Notes: generated by a model from the letters alone, not told the origin. 64,000 bases of DNA from DATFQE01 sp963739085 (GCA_963739085.1 CAVTZA010000007.1:248001-312000); one strand, 5' to 3'. Shown: positions 1-9,417, counted from the stretch's first letter. Translations and numbers: made by a program.

Positions 1-1
1 G

Positions 2-688
2 ATGGTGGACATGCGCATGTTCACGCACCGCCCCGTGCTGCTGACGAACGTGATCGCGCTCGCGACCGGGTTCGCCATGCTCGGCTCGTTCGTCCTGATC
101 CCGAACTTCGTCCAGGCGCCGGGTGACTTGCCGGAGTCCGTCGCCGGCCTCGTCGACTACGGCTTCGGGGCGAGCGCCAGCAAGACAGGTCTCTACCTCC
201 TCCCGGGGGCGCTGATTGGGCTCCTCGGCGGGCCGCTCGCCGGGCGCCTGGGCAAGCAGTTCGGGTGGAAGCTCCCGCTCCTGGTCGGGATGGCGGTCGC
301 GGGAGTCGGCATCGCCTCGTTCGCGATCTGGCACGACGAGCCCTGGCAGATCGTGGTCGGCAACGTCGCGCTCGGCTTAGGCGTCGTGCTGGCCTTCGCG
401 GCGATGGCGACGATCATCGTCAGCTCGGTCCGCCCCACCGAGACCGGCGTCGCGACCGGCATGAACACGGTCATGCGGACGATCGGCGGCGTGATCGGCG
501 GCCAGGTCGGCGCGGCGATCCTCACCGCCGACACAATCGCCGGGACACAGGTGCCCGCCGAATCGGCGTTCGTGACCGCGTTCTCGATCAGTGCGGCCGC
601 CGCCTTCGCCGGCGCGGTGCTGGCCGTCTTCGTCACCCCGCGGCGCGCGCTGAGCGCTCGCCGTGTCGCGGTCGAGACCGCCGAGTAG
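2..688 (+). CDS. MFS drug-efflux-type transporter, C-terminal half (cut by window start)
   Basis: Inner-membrane proton-coupled exporter of the 14-helix DHA2 type, by family resemblance. The visible 228 residues begin inside the protein: the 'DMRMFTHRPVLLTN' stretch is the usual junction before helix 8, and about six hydrophobic helices follow (for example 86-107, 115-140 and 192-213), with a G-rich GVATGMNTVMRTIGG segment. Family members run to 450-500 residues, so the start lies upstream of the window and the first ATG here is probably internal. The stop TAG is followed at once by a repeat element with inverted ends. Substrate unknown. Confidence 0.85.
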   Translation: MVDMRMFTHRPVLLTNVIALATGFAMLGSFVLIPNFVQAPGDLPESVAGLVDYGFGASASKTGLYLLPGALIGLLGGPLAGRLGKQFGWKLPLLVGMAVAGVGIASFAIWHDEPWQIVVGNVALGLGVVLAFAAMATIIVSSVRPTETGVATGMNTVMRTIGGVIGGQVGAAILTADTIAGTQVPAESAFVTAFSISAAAAFAGAVLAVFVTPRRALSARRVAVETAE

Positions 689-862
689 CTAGGAGGGCTT
701 GGCGGAATATCGCTCGTTGCCGGGGTGCGATGGTCGTTCCGAGGCAAGGACGCAGGGAGTGTTCGTGATGCTGGGAGCTAGCGTGGGCGCGACCGAGGAC
801 GCCGCCTCGGGGCGAGCAGCGCGGCCCGGCGACACAGCCGCTATTTCGCCAAGCCCTCCCTA
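689..862. repeat. Interspersed repeat with inverted termini, copy A
   Basis: The ends are inverted copies: CTAGGAGGGCTTGGCGGAATA at 689-709 (one base longer than quoted blocks elsewhere) and its near-complement at 842-862. A shorter relative lies at 11033-11128 and shares the interior blocks CGGGGTGCG and GCGGCCCGGCG. Copy A carries about 75 extra bases in the middle. It fills the whole gap between two convergent genes: the left end follows the TAG of the transporter and the right end contains the TAG of the permease. It would fold as a hairpin and may act as a two-way terminator. A MITE-like origin is inference. Confidence 0.7.
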
Positions 863-3418
863 CTCGTACTGCAAAGCGCGCAGGACGTTGAGGCGCGAGG
901 CGCGCCGCGCCGGGAAGATCGCCGCGAGGATCCCGACGACGACCGCGGCCACCGCGAACACGATCAGCTGGCCGATCGGGAGCGTGAAGTCGATGAAGTC
1001 CACCCGCGCCACGAGCAGTGCGCCGAGCACGATCCCGAGCGCGATCCCGAGCACGCCGCCGATCGCGGCCGTGATCACGCTCTCGTAACGGATCATTCGG
1101 CGCACCTGCCGCCGCGTCATGCCGACCGCCCGCAGCATGCCGATCTCGCGCGTCCGCTCGAAGATGGTGAGGACGAGCGTGTTCACGATCCCGAACAGGC
1201 TCACCACCACCGAGAGGGCGAGCAGCACGTAGAGCACGTTGAGCACGGAGCTCAGGCCGGAGATCTGGTTGTCGATGAACTCGCTCCGCGTCTGTACCTT
1301 GGCGTTGGGAAAGCTCGTGAGCGAGCTGTCGAGGGCCGCCCGGTTGGCGTCCGTCTGGCCGCCGCGCATGATCACGAACGAGTAGAGGTTCTTCGGCTGC
1401 TCGTTGAACCGGTCCCAGGTGGCGGCGGAGATGGTGACCGGGCCGAACGGCGAGCCCCCGGTCGGCGGCTTGAAGATGCCGTCGACCCGGAACCGCTTCT
1501 GCTCCGAGTTGGCGAACGTCAGCTCGACGGGCGAGCCCACCTTCAGGTCGTGGTCGTCGGCGAAGCTCTCCGTCACGAACGCCCCGTCCTCTCCGAGCGA
1601 CGAGAGCACGGCGTCCGACCCCTCCTTCCAGTCGATCGAGAAGACCTCGCGCGTGCCCGGGTCGACCGCGGTCGCGTTGAAGACGGAGCCGAAGGCCTTG
1701 GCCTGGCCGGCGCGGACGTTGCCGACCGCTTCGACACCGGGCGTCTTCGCCGCGGCCTCGGCGACGCTGACCGGGATCGGGGAGAAGTTGTTCTGCGCCG
1801 TGACGGCGTAGTCGGCGTTCTTCCAGAGGTCGTCGACCGCGCTCTTGAAGGTCGAGACGATGCCCGCTGCCAGGACGGCGACGAGCGTCACGAGCGCGAG
1901 CCCGATCATCAGGGCCGATGCGGTCGACGCGGTGCGCTGCGGGTTGCGGCGTGCGTTGTCGCGGGCGAGGCTCCCGGGAGCGCCGGCGATCCTCGCGGCC
2001 GGCCAGCCGAGCGCCGCCGCGAGCGGCCGGACGAGGCGCTCGGCGAGCAGCGCGACGCCGAGGAAGATCAGCAGCGCGCCGAGGCCCATCCAGAGGAGCA
2101 CCCCCGTGACGCCGAGATCCGGTCCGAACAGCCCCCAGATCAGCGCGGCGAAGCCGAGCAGCGCCAACAGGATCGACGCGGGCACTCGATAGCGGGCGAA
2201 CCGCGACGGCGGCAGCGTGGCCCCTTCCCGAACCGCGGCGATCGGCGGCACGCGCGTGGCCCTGAACGCCGGCCGCATGCTTGCCACGACCGTGACGAGG
2301 ATGCCGGCCGCGAGCGCGACGATCACGGCCGTCGGCGTCAGGATCAGGCCGCTGTTCGGCAGCGTGAACCCGACGGCGTCGAAGAGCCAGAAGAGCGCCT
2401 TTGCGAGCCCGAAGCCCAAGGCCAGGCCCACGAGCGAGGCGAGCACGCCGACGACGAGCGCCTCGAGCAGGATCGAGGTCAGGATCTGCCGCCGCGAGGC
2501 TCCGATCGTCCGGACGGTCGCGAACTCGCGCGTGCGCTGGGCGATCGTGATCGAGAGCGAGTTCGCGATCACGAAGCTGCCCACGAAGAGCGCGACGCCG
2601 GCGAAGGCGAGCAGGAAGCCGCGCAGGAAGGAGATGAAGCTGTTCGTCTCGGCGGCATCGTCGCTGGCCTGCTGGGACGCGGTCTTGACCTGTGCGCTCG
2701 CCGGGACGTTGGCGCGCAGCTGCTGGACGAGTTGCTCGTCGGACACGCCCGGCTTCGCGGCGACCGCGATCTCGTCCAGCCGGCCGCGCTTGCCGAAGAG
2801 GGCCTGGGCGGTGGGCAGGTCGAACCCGGCGAGCGTCGCGCCGCCGATCGTCGAGACCGAGCCGAAGCGGACGAACCCCGAGATCCGGAGCTTCCGGGCG
2901 GCGCCCTCCGCCTGCACGCCGACCGTCTGGCCGACCTTGAAGTGCTCCTTGCCGGCGGTGGACTTGTCGATCACCACGTCGCCCTGGCTCGGCCACGCGC
3001 CCTCGACGAGCGTGAGCGGATTGAAGGGGGAGGCGCCGTTGGCGATGCTGAAGCCGAGGTTGGGAGCGCCGCCGTAGACGATCGCCTTGCCGTCGTCGCC
3101 GATCAGCTGCGCCTCGCCGTCCACGCTGCCCTCGGCGGCCTCGACGTCGGACAAGCGCCGTACGCTCGGCAGCAACGACTCCGGGAGAGTGGGCGAGGCC
3201 GAGCCCGTCCCCTGCGAGACGTCGAAGGCAGTCTTGCCGCTGATGACCGCGTTCGACCCCTGCCGGACATCCGTGAAGATCGAGTCGAATGCCTTGTCGA
3301 TCGAGTCCGTGAGCATGAAGGTGCCCGCGACCATCGCGACCCCGAGCACGATCGCGATCGCCGTCAATGCCGTCCGGAGCTTCCGCCCCAGCAGCCCTTT
3401 GAGCGCAAAACGGACCAT
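860..3418 (-). CDS. ABC transporter permease, FtsX/MacB type (two-domain)
   Basis: Large 852-residue membrane permease of the type-VII (MacB/LolCE-like) ABC family, which couples a cytoplasmic ATPase to work in the outer leaflet or cell envelope. It has an N-terminal helix at about 16-36, an extracytoplasmic domain to about 265, three helices at about 270-400 (first FtsX domain), a central pair of helices near 430-480, a second external domain, and a final three-helix FtsX domain at about 725-840 containing ERTREIGMLRAVGMTRRQV. The matching motif ERTREFATVRTIGASRRQI occurs in the first half, as expected for a duplicated permease. No ATPase gene lies beside it. Start ATG; substrate unknown. 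Confidence 0.9.
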   Translation of the reverse strand: MVRFALKGLLGRKLRTALTAIAIVLGVAMVAGTFMLTDSIDKAFDSIFTDVRQGSNAVISGKTAFDVSQGTGSASPTLPESLLPSVRRLSDVEAAEGSVDGEAQLIGDDGKAIVYGGAPNLGFSIANGASPFNPLTLVEGAWPSQGDVVIDKSTAGKEHFKVGQTVGVQAEGAARKLRISGFVRFGSVSTIGGATLAGFDLPTAQALFGKRGRLDEIAVAAKPGVSDEQLVQQLRANVPASAQVKTASQQASDDAAETNSFISFLRGFLLAFAGVALFVGSFVIANSLSITIAQRTREFATVRTIGASRRQILTSILLEALVVGVLASLVGLALGFGLAKALFWLFDAVGFTLPNSGLILTPTAVIVALAAGILVTVVASMRPAFRATRVPPIAAVREGATLPPSRFARYRVPASILLALLGFAALIWGLFGPDLGVTGVLLWMGLGALLIFLGVALLAERLVRPLAAALGWPAARIAGAPGSLARDNARRNPQRTASTASALMIGLALVTLVAVLAAGIVSTFKSAVDDLWKNADYAVTAQNNFSPIPVSVAEAAAKTPGVEAVGNVRAGQAKAFGSVFNATAVDPGTREVFSIDWKEGSDAVLSSLGEDGAFVTESFADDHDLKVGSPVELTFANSEQKRFRVDGIFKPPTGGSPFGPVTISAATWDRFNEQPKNLYSFVIMRGGQTDANRAALDSSLTSFPNAKVQTRSEFIDNQISGLSSVLNVLYVLLALSVVVSLFGIVNTLVLTIFERTREIGMLRAVGMTRRQVRRMIRYESVITAAIGGVLGIALGIVLGALLVARVDFIDFTLPIGQLIVFAVAAVVVGILAAIFPARRASRLNVLRALQYE

Positions 3419-3475
3419 CGATTACCCCTTCAGCGATCGTACTGACGGGTCAAGGGTCGGCGGCGGCGGCGACGG

Positions 3476-4024
3476 TTAGCGCGTCAGCCGAGCCCGGTGG
3501 TCGCGCTGGGCGGCGCGGTCCGCGCAGAGCTCGCAGCAATAGCGCTTGCGCCTGTTCTTCGTCCGGTCGACGTAGACGCCGGTGCACGGCGAGGCGGCGC
3601 AGGTGCCGAAGCGCTCGAGACCGTGCGCCCGCACCACCTCCAGCAGCGCACCGGCCGCCGTGGCGGCGAGGTGGCCGACGACCTCGTCCTCGTCGGGCCC
3701 GTAGCGGACGACCCAGTCGCCGTGCGCGCGCTCGAGCCGTGGGACGGCGCCGGCCTCCGCGGCCACGCGGTTCAGCACCTCGACCGCCTCGGCCTCGTCC
3801 GTCGTCTCAAAAACCAGGCGCAGCCGGTCGCGCACGGCCTTGACCGCGGGAAGGTTCGCCGGGCGCGCCGAGCGTGCGCCACGAGGGCGGCCGACGAGCT
3901 CGAGGAAGAGCTGCAGGTCCTCGAACCGCTCGAGGTGCTCGTGCGGGTCGTCGTAGGTGTCCCACGTGTTGAGGAGCGCGACCGCCAGGTCGACTCCCGA
4001 CTCCTTCGGGTTACCGAGGATCAC
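3476..4024 (-). CDS. CGNR zinc-finger transcription regulator
   Basis: 182-residue protein with an N-terminal ABATE-like ligand-binding region (about 8-135) and a C-terminal zinc finger of the CGNR type (about 140-180). The finger reads CAASPCTG, then VDRTKNRRKRYCCELC, then ADRAAQRDHRAR, so the signature CGNR is CADR here. The family is thought to bind DNA through this finger and to sense stress or small molecules. It is transcribed away from a secreted protein at 4111, and the 86-bp gap between them holds nested palindromes (4062-4093), a natural site for autoregulation. Start ATG. Ligand and targets are not predictable from sequence. Confidence 0.82.
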   Translation of the reverse strand: MILGNPKESGVDLAVALLNTWDTYDDPHEHLERFEDLQLFLELVGRPRGARSARPANLPAVKAVRDRLRLVFETTDEAEAVEVLNRVAAEAGAVPRLERAHGDWVVRYGPDEDEVVGHLAATAAGALLEVVRAHGLERFGTCAASPCTGVYVDRTKNRRKRYCCELCADRAAQRDHRARLTR

Positions 4025-4061
4025 GGCACACCGATAGCACGGCTCTAACCACTCGCATCAT

Positions 4062-4093
4062 TGTCAGTCTTAAAGACTAGTTAGTCACTGACA
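4062..4093. promoter_or_regulatory. Nested palindromes in the divergent promoter region (operator candidate)
   Basis: Outer arms TGTCAGT (4062-4068) and ACTGACA (4087-4093) are perfect complements. Inside, AGTCTT-A-AAGACT (4066-4078) is a second perfect inverted repeat. The stretch is far more AT-rich than its surroundings and lies between the CGNR regulator and the secreted-protein gene, ending 17 bases before the latter's ATG. Binding by the CGNR protein is inference. Confidence 0.5.
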
Positions 4094-4110
4094 CGACCCG
4101 AGGAGGTCAC

Positions 4111-4632
4111 ATGCGCAAGTTCCGCTTGGTCGCGATCGCCGTCGTGGCGCTCGCCCTGGCCGCACCGGCAGCCGCGACGCCGCCGAGTGTCGTCATCGAG
4201 CAGGTCGACCGCACTCGCACGCTGCCCGCCGGAGACCTGTGCGACTTCGACGTCACCCTGCACTCGGAGGGCACGCGCCGGACGACGACGTTCACCGACG
4301 GCGACGGCAACTTCGACCGCTTCACCGTTCACCTGTCGTCCTGGAAGACGAGCTTCACCAACCCGGCCACCGGCTTGACGACCCGCACGGTGCTGGCCGG
4401 CCCCGTCATCGTCGAGGCCCTGGACGACGGCACCGCGCTCGTCCGCATCCCCGGCAACGACGGTCACTTCGTCGTCAAGGGCGAGGGCCCGGTGTACAGC
4501 GACAACGGGCTGATCGTCTGGATCGCGCCCGACGTCGTGAACTGGCAGACCCAGCTCGAGATCCTGCATGCCTCGGGCGGCTACCGCACGGTCGAGGACT
4601 TCGCCGCGGCCGTCTGCGGCGCCATCGACTGA
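4111..4632 (+). CDS. Secreted protein of unknown function
   Basis: 173 residues with a clear signal peptide (RKFR, then a hydrophobic core LVAIAVVALALAAPAAA, cleavage near ATP at about residue 23). The mature part is beta-rich, with no catalytic motif I recognise and two cysteines (near 44 and 169) that could pair outside the cell. A strong ribosome-binding site AGGAGGT at 4101-4107 fixes the ATG start. It is divergent from the CGNR regulator across a palindromic region, so control by that regulator is plausible. A strong hairpin terminator follows directly. Similar small exported proteins are common in actinobacteria; function unknown. Confidence 0.75.
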   Translation: MRKFRLVAIAVVALALAAPAAATPPSVVIEQVDRTRTLPAGDLCDFDVTLHSEGTRRTTTFTDGDGNFDRFTVHLSSWKTSFTNPATGLTTRTVLAGPVIVEALDDGTALVRIPGNDGHFVVKGEGPVYSDNGLIVWIAPDVVNWQTQLEILHASGGYRTVEDFAAAVCGAID

Positions 4633-4637
4633 GAACC

Positions 4638-4676
4638 GCGTCCCTGGGGCTCCGCTCGGCGGAGCCCCAGGGACGC
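4638..4676. terminator. Two-way hairpin terminator
   Basis: Perfect 18-bp stem (GCGTCCCTGGGGCTCCGC at 4638-4655 and its complement at 4659-4676) with the 3-base loop TCG. It sits six bases after the stop of the secreted-protein gene and just past the likely end of the convergent gene at 4689, so it can serve both. There is no T-tract. Confidence 0.8.
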
Positions 4677-4688
4677 AGCTCGAGTGCG

Positions 4689-5196
4689 CTAGGTCGTCTC
4701 GGACGACCGCCTTGTCCGTCACGGTCAGCAGCTCGTCGGCACGGATCCATTCGTTCCCGAGTTCTTGACCGCCGGCGCGCTCGATCGCGTCCAGCAGGGA
4801 CCGTGCCCACACGTGCTCGATGAGGACGAGGGCCGCGGACATCCCGTTCGGGAGCGACTGGGTGACGCGGAACGCGTCGTTCTCGTCGAAGACGTGGCCG
4901 TCGGCGAGCTCGGCCGCGCCGGCCATCGAGCCGGGCTCGACGCCGGCCGGGCCGGCGGCCTTGAAGCCCGCCAGTGCGCCGATGTACGACCCGAAGGACG
5001 TCGCGTCCTCCCAGTCCAGGTCGCTCGCGGTCATCGTCATCACGCGGCCCTCCGCGTCCTTGCGCACGACCATGAGGTCGATGACGCGGATGATCTGCTC
5101 CTTCTTGAGCCGGTCGAGCTCGGGCAGGATCTCGCCCTTGAAGCGGCTGCCGTCGAACGCGACGGTCAGCATCTGAATAGGTCCGAAGTTCTCCAC
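4689..5196 (-). CDS. DUF6325-like protein, C-terminus frameshifted
   Basis: The N-terminal sequence MENFGPIQMLTVAFDGSRF, followed by LKKEQIIRVIDLMVVRKDA, matches the small actinobacterial DUF6325/DUF1269-like family, soluble proteins of about 140-170 residues with unknown role. Start GTG at 5196. The reading frame has no stop until 4081, which would run antisense through the strong terminator and the whole gene at 4111-4632. A TAG one frame over at 4691-4689 gives a normal family length of about 169 residues and lies just before the terminator. I therefore place the end there and infer one extra base near 4700. An unusually long read-through protein is the less likely alternative. Confidence 0.65.
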
Positions 5197-5240
5197 GACC
5201 CCATCGTACTTCCGGCCCCGGGGCCGTACACTCCCCGCCG

Positions 5241-7037
5241 ATGCCGCGCCGACCAGACGCGGTTCCCGGCTTCCTCTCGTTCGTCCTCGTCGCCGTGCTC
5301 GGGTTCGACCAGGGCGGCTATGCCCCGCCGACCTGGGTGTGGAGCGCGGCGCTCCTGGTCGTGACGGCGGTAGCCCTCCTCGTCGGCCGGCCTGCGCAAC
5401 CGAGCCGGCCCGAGCTCGTCTTCCTCGCGGCGCTCGGCGGCCTGCTCGTCTGGACGCTGCTCTCGTCGGCCTGGTCGCTCGACGGTACCGCCTCGGTGCT
5501 CGAGGCCGAGCGGGCACTGCTCTACCTCGCGGCGGCCACGGCTCTCCTCTCGCTGTCGGGCGCCGCCACGCGCGGCCCGCTGCTCGCAGGGGTGCTGGCG
5601 GCGGCCACGCTGCTCTGCCTCGCCGGGCTGGCGGACGTCCTGGTGGGGAACGACTCGATCGGACCGCTCTCGTCCGATCCCAACTCGCCGCTCCGACTCG
5701 CCGAGCCGCTGGGCTACGCGAATGCTGTCGCGATCCTGGCGGCGATCGGCGTCCTGCTCGCGGTCGGGCTGGGCGCGTCGAGCGACGTCGCCGCCGCGCG
5801 GGCCGTCTGCCTCGCGCTTCCGCCGCCGCTCCTCGCCACGCTCTACTTCACGTACGGCCGCGGCGCGTGGCTCGCCCTCGGCATCGGCCTCGTGGCAGCC
5901 ATCGCCGTTGGCCCGAACCGCCGTCAGGTCGGCGTGGCCGCGCTCGCCGCAGCCCCTGCGGCACTCGTCGCGGTGCTCGCCGCCGCGACCGTGGACGGCC
6001 ACGCCCTGCTCGCCGCGGCGCTCGTGCTGTGTGCGGCCGCGGGAGCGGCGGCCGGCGTCGCGATCCCCAAGCTCGAGCGTCGCCTGGATCTCCGCTTCGC
6101 GGCCGCGCTCGGTGCGGCCGGTGCCGTCGCCGCGGCGGTCGTGGTCATCGCCACCGGAGGGCCGGTCGAGCTCGTGCGTGATGCAAAGCGCTCGTTCACG
6201 ACGCCGACCTACTCAGGTGGAGGCCCCTCGCGCCTGCTGACGCTCTCGGGCAGCAGCCGGGTCGACTACTGGCGCGTCGCCGCGCACGATGCCGCCGACC
6301 ATCCGTTGCTCGGGTCGGGCGCAGGCAGTTACCACCGCTACTGGTACCGCCACCGCTCCGTCCAACAGCCCGCGCGCGACGCGCACAGCCTCTACCTCGA
6401 GACCCTCGCTGAGCTCGGGCCGGTCGGGCTCGCGCTCCTCCTCACCGCCCTGGGTGCGCCGCTCCTCGCCGGCCTGCGCGCCCGCGACCCACTCACCCCG
6501 GCGGCCCTGGGCGCGTTCGCCGCCTATCTCGCCCACGCGGGCCAGGACTGGGACTGGGAGATACCCGCCGTGACGATCGCGGCGATCGTGTGCGGGCTCG
6601 CCCTCCTGCTGTCGGCCCGCACGCGCGAGGCGCCGCTGAGAACGCGAGCCCGCGCCCCGTTGGCCGCTGTCGCTGTGGTCCTCGCCGTCCTCGCGCTGCT
6701 CGGGTACGCGGGCAATCGCGAGCTCGCCGTCGCCGAGTCGGGCGAGCCGTCGGCTGCGCGCCGCGCGGCCAGACTGCAGCCATGGTCGTCGGAGCCGTGG
6801 CGTCTGCTCGGCGAAGCCCAGCTGGCCCGCGGCCAGGTCGAGGCCGCCAGGGAGAGCTTCCGCAAGGGCGTGGAGCGCGACGACGGCGACTGGGAGCTGT
6901 GGCTCGATCTCGCCCTCGCGACCGAGGGCCCCGAGCGCGCGCACGCGATCGAGCGGGCTCGAGAGCTCAACCCGCGCGACCCGGACATCGCCGAGATCGC
7001 CGAGGGCGGCCTCGGGCGAGCAGCCGCATCGCAGTAG
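5241..7037 (+). CDS. O-antigen ligase/Wzy-like membrane protein with C-terminal TPR region
   Basis: 598 residues with about twelve membrane helices between 10 and 480. The Wzy_C-type loop is visible: SRVDYWRVAAHDAADHPLLG, then GAGSYHRYWY and RDAHSLYLETLAELGPVGLA at about 335-400, which fits O-antigen ligase/polymerase-family proteins that transfer or polymerise cell-surface glycans. After the last helix (about 475-492) comes a soluble tail of about 100 residues with TPR-like helices (PWSSEPWRLLGEAQLARGQ). No glycosyltransferase or sugar-nucleotide gene lies next to it, so the glycan is unknown. Start ATG. The end meets a convergent hydrolase gene. Confidence 0.8.
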   Translation: MPRRPDAVPGFLSFVLVAVLGFDQGGYAPPTWVWSAALLVVTAVALLVGRPAQPSRPELVFLAALGGLLVWTLLSSAWSLDGTASVLEAERALLYLAAATALLSLSGAATRGPLLAGVLAAATLLCLAGLADVLVGNDSIGPLSSDPNSPLRLAEPLGYANAVAILAAIGVLLAVGLGASSDVAAARAVCLALPPPLLATLYFTYGRGAWLALGIGLVAAIAVGPNRRQVGVAALAAAPAALVAVLAAATVDGHALLAAALVLCAAAGAAAGVAIPKLERRLDLRFAAALGAAGAVAAAVVVIATGGPVELVRDAKRSFTTPTYSGGGPSRLLTLSGSSRVDYWRVAAHDAADHPLLGSGAGSYHRYWYRHRSVQQPARDAHSLYLETLAELGPVGLALLLTALGAPLLAGLRARDPLTPAALGAFAAYLAHAGQDWDWEIPAVTIAAIVCGLALLLSARTREAPLRTRARAPLAAVAVVLAVLALLGYAGNRELAVAESGEPSAARRAARLQPWSSEPWRLLGEAQLARGQVEAARESFRKGVERDDGDWELWLDLALATEGPERAHAIERARELNPRDPDIAEIAEGGLGRAAASQ

Positions 7038-8110
7038 TCGACTTCCGCGTCGAGGTCGACCTTGAGGGACGGCCGGCGCTCGTTGCGGAAGACGACGTGG
7101 ACACCGGGGTTGTCGTCGGCGAAGCGATCGAGCATCCGGCGGAGCGGCGTTCCGCGCCGGCCTCGGTTGGTCAGCCAGATCGTGTAGTCGGCCGACCCGC
7201 GCGCGTCCGCGATCGCCTGCAGCGTCGGCCGGTCGGGATTGTCGTACTTGCCGTTCGCCGAGATGACGTAGTGGCGCGCCCGCACCCGGCGGAAGAACTC
7301 GAGGTCGTTGCTGTGCGAGCTCCCGTGGTGCTGGACCTTGAGCACGTCCAGGTCGATCCCGCGCCTCCCGAGCCTCCCCGCCCGCCGCAGGCCGTCGAGG
7401 ATGTAGTCGCCACGGGCGTCGCCGGTCAGGAGCATCGTGCGGCGCCCGTATTCCGCCAGGAAGACGATGCTCGAGAGGTTCTCGATCGAGTTGTCGTCGT
7501 TGCCCGCGATCGCCTCGCCGATCGGGCCGAGCCCACGGGTGGCCTCCCACTTCTCGCGCAGCGCGGCGAGCGCCTTCCGGTCGGGGCCCAGCACCGTCAG
7601 CCGCAGCTCACCGACGTCGTGGAGCGCGGTCCCTCCGGCGGGAGCGAGGACGAGGCCCTCGTCGAAACCAGGGTTGACGGCGATCGCGGCCGTATCGGCC
7701 GCTTCGTAGAGGCGGTCGCCTTGCCCGATGCTGGCGGTGAGCGGGCTCTGTGCGAGCGTCGCACGGAGCTCGCGCTCCGTCGCGCGTGGCGCCAGCCGGC
7801 GGAAGCTGTTGTGCCAGAGGCCCTCGACCGACACCGCGTCCGAGGTCGCCGTGTGCTCGACGAGCCTGATCAGGCCGCCGATGTGGTCGTTGTCGATGTG
7901 GCTGCACACCACGAGCGGCAGCGGGAGCGGCCCGGACTGCGTCCAGCGCTCGCGAAGCTGCAGTAGGCGGGGGCCGAGCACGCGGTCGTGGATGCCGATC
8001 CCGGGCCCGCCGTCGACCACGACGAAGCGCGGGTCGTCCTCGGGACCGAAGTGGATGAGGAGGCAGTCGCCCTGCTGGGCCTGGAGCGCCTCCAGCGTGA
8101 AGATCCCCAC
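7038..8110 (-). CDS. Metallo-beta-lactamase-fold hydrolase, ComEC C-domain-like
   Basis: Soluble MBL-fold protein resembling the catalytic domain of ComEC, without the channel part. Metal ligands are visible in order: SHIDNDHIGG (HxDxDH, about residue 55), LLTGDA (about 215) and KVQHHGSSHS (about 245), followed by VISANGKYDNPDRPT. Members with free MBL domains hydrolyse phosphoesters or nucleic acids, or act in unknown pathways. Start GTG at 8110, before EALQAQQGDCLLIHFG. The frame stays open antisense to the neighbouring gene as far as 6524, and the recognisable domain ends near 7040. I place the end at the neighbour's stop and suspect a missing stop caused by an indel. Divergent from citrate synthase. 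Confidence 0.7.
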
Positions 8111-8146
8111 CCGTAGACGGTATCGCGGAGCTATCGTTGCCGACCC

Positions 8147-9269
8147 ATGGCGCCCAAGAAGTCCGTTCAGCTCTCGGGCGTGGTCGTCGCACAGTCGGCG
8201 ATCTCGTCGATCGACCCGGACGAGGGCGTGCTGATGTACCGCGGCTACGACATCGCCGAGCTCGCGGAAAGCTCGAGCTACGAGGAGGTCGCGTACCTGC
8301 TGCTGTACGGCGAGCTCCCGACCGGAGAGGAGCTGAGCGCGTTCCGCGAGGCGCTCGCCCAGCGCGAGCTGCCTCCCCACGTGCAGGCGATCGTGGACGG
8401 CTCGTCCCTCTCGGCCAGGCCGATGGACATGTTGCGCACGGCCGTGTCCGCGCTGGCGTTCTCCGACCCGGACACGGCGACGAGGGACAGGGAGGCCGGG
8501 CTGCGGAAGGCGGCACGGCTGACGGCCCAGCTGCCAACGATCGTCGCCCGTTATCACCGGCGGCGCGAGGGGCTCGAGCCTGTCGCACCGGACCCGACGC
8601 TCGGATACGCGGAGAACTTCCTCGCGATGCTGCACGGCGAGCAGCCCGACGAGCGCGCGGCGCCGGATCTTCGACATCGCGATGATCCTGCACGCCGAGC
8701 ACGAGATGAACGCGTCGACGTTCACGGCGCGGGTGATCGCCGGGACCGGCGCCGACCTCCACGCCGCGGTCGTCGGAGGCATCGCCGCCCTCAGCGGTCC
8801 TCTGCACGGCGGCGCGAACGAGGCGGCGATGAAGCTCTTCGAGCGCTTCGGCTCGGCGGAGCGGACGCCCGACGAGGTCCGGGGCATGCTCGCGCGCGGC
8901 GAAAAGCTGTACGGGTTCGGCCACCCGCTCTACCGGGCCTACGACCCACGCGCCACGATCCTCAGGCGGATCTCGCGCGAGCTCTCCGAGGAGGCCGGCG
9001 AGCCGGACTGGTTCGCGATCACCGACGCCGCAGAGCGCACGGTCTTCGAGGAGAAGGGCCTCTACCCGAACGTCGATCTCTACTCGGCCTCGGTCTACCG
9101 CTACCTCGGCGTCCCGACCGACCTGTTCACCTCGCTCTTCGCCGCCAGCCGCGTCGTCGGCCAGGCCGCCCACGTACTCGAGCAGCAGGGCGACAACCGC
9201 ATCATCCGGCCGTCGTCGGAGTACGTCGGGCCGGAGCGCCGCGCGTTCCCGGTCTCGCAGACCTCATAG
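8147..9269 (+). CDS. gltA: Citrate synthase, frameshifted
   Basis: Condenses oxaloacetate and acetyl-CoA in the cytosol (TCA entry). About 373 residues when the two frames are joined, the usual size for the short citrate/2-methylcitrate synthase type. Catalytic elements are intact: GPLHGGANEAA (first His), YGFGHPLYRAYDPRA (second His) and YPNVDLYSASVYRYLG (Asp). The first frame runs from ATG 8147 (SGVVVAQSAISSIDPDEG) to about 8660. The rest (RRRIFDIAMILHAEHEM onward) is in the next frame, as if one G were extra in the GCGCGCGGCGCC stretch at 8653-8664. Because all catalytic residues survive, a sequence error is likelier than decay. The methylcitrate alternative cannot be excluded. Confidence 0.85.
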
Positions 9270-9417
9270 GCGCGCGAGCAGGCGCTCGACCGCGGTCGGC
9301 GCACTCCCCCATGTAGTCCGGGACCGCTGCGCCGCCGTGGAGCAGGAGCGCAGGGAGACCCTCGCCGTGACGGTCTCCCACGAGCGTCCCGCCGTCGATG
9401 GCGACCTCGTACCGCAC
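9266..9417 (-). pseudogene. Alpha/beta-hydrolase remnant
   Basis: From a GTG at 9417 the sequence reads MRYEVAIDGGTLVGDRHGEG, then LPALLLHGGAAVPDYMGECA, a textbook N-terminus of an alpha/beta hydrolase up to the oxyanion HGG. A frame change then leads into APTAVERLLARL and a stop, which looks like the last helix of the same family. About 220 central residues, including the catalytic Ser, Asp and His, are missing. This is best read as a gene collapsed by internal deletion. It shares its stop region with the end of citrate synthase. Confidence 0.5.
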
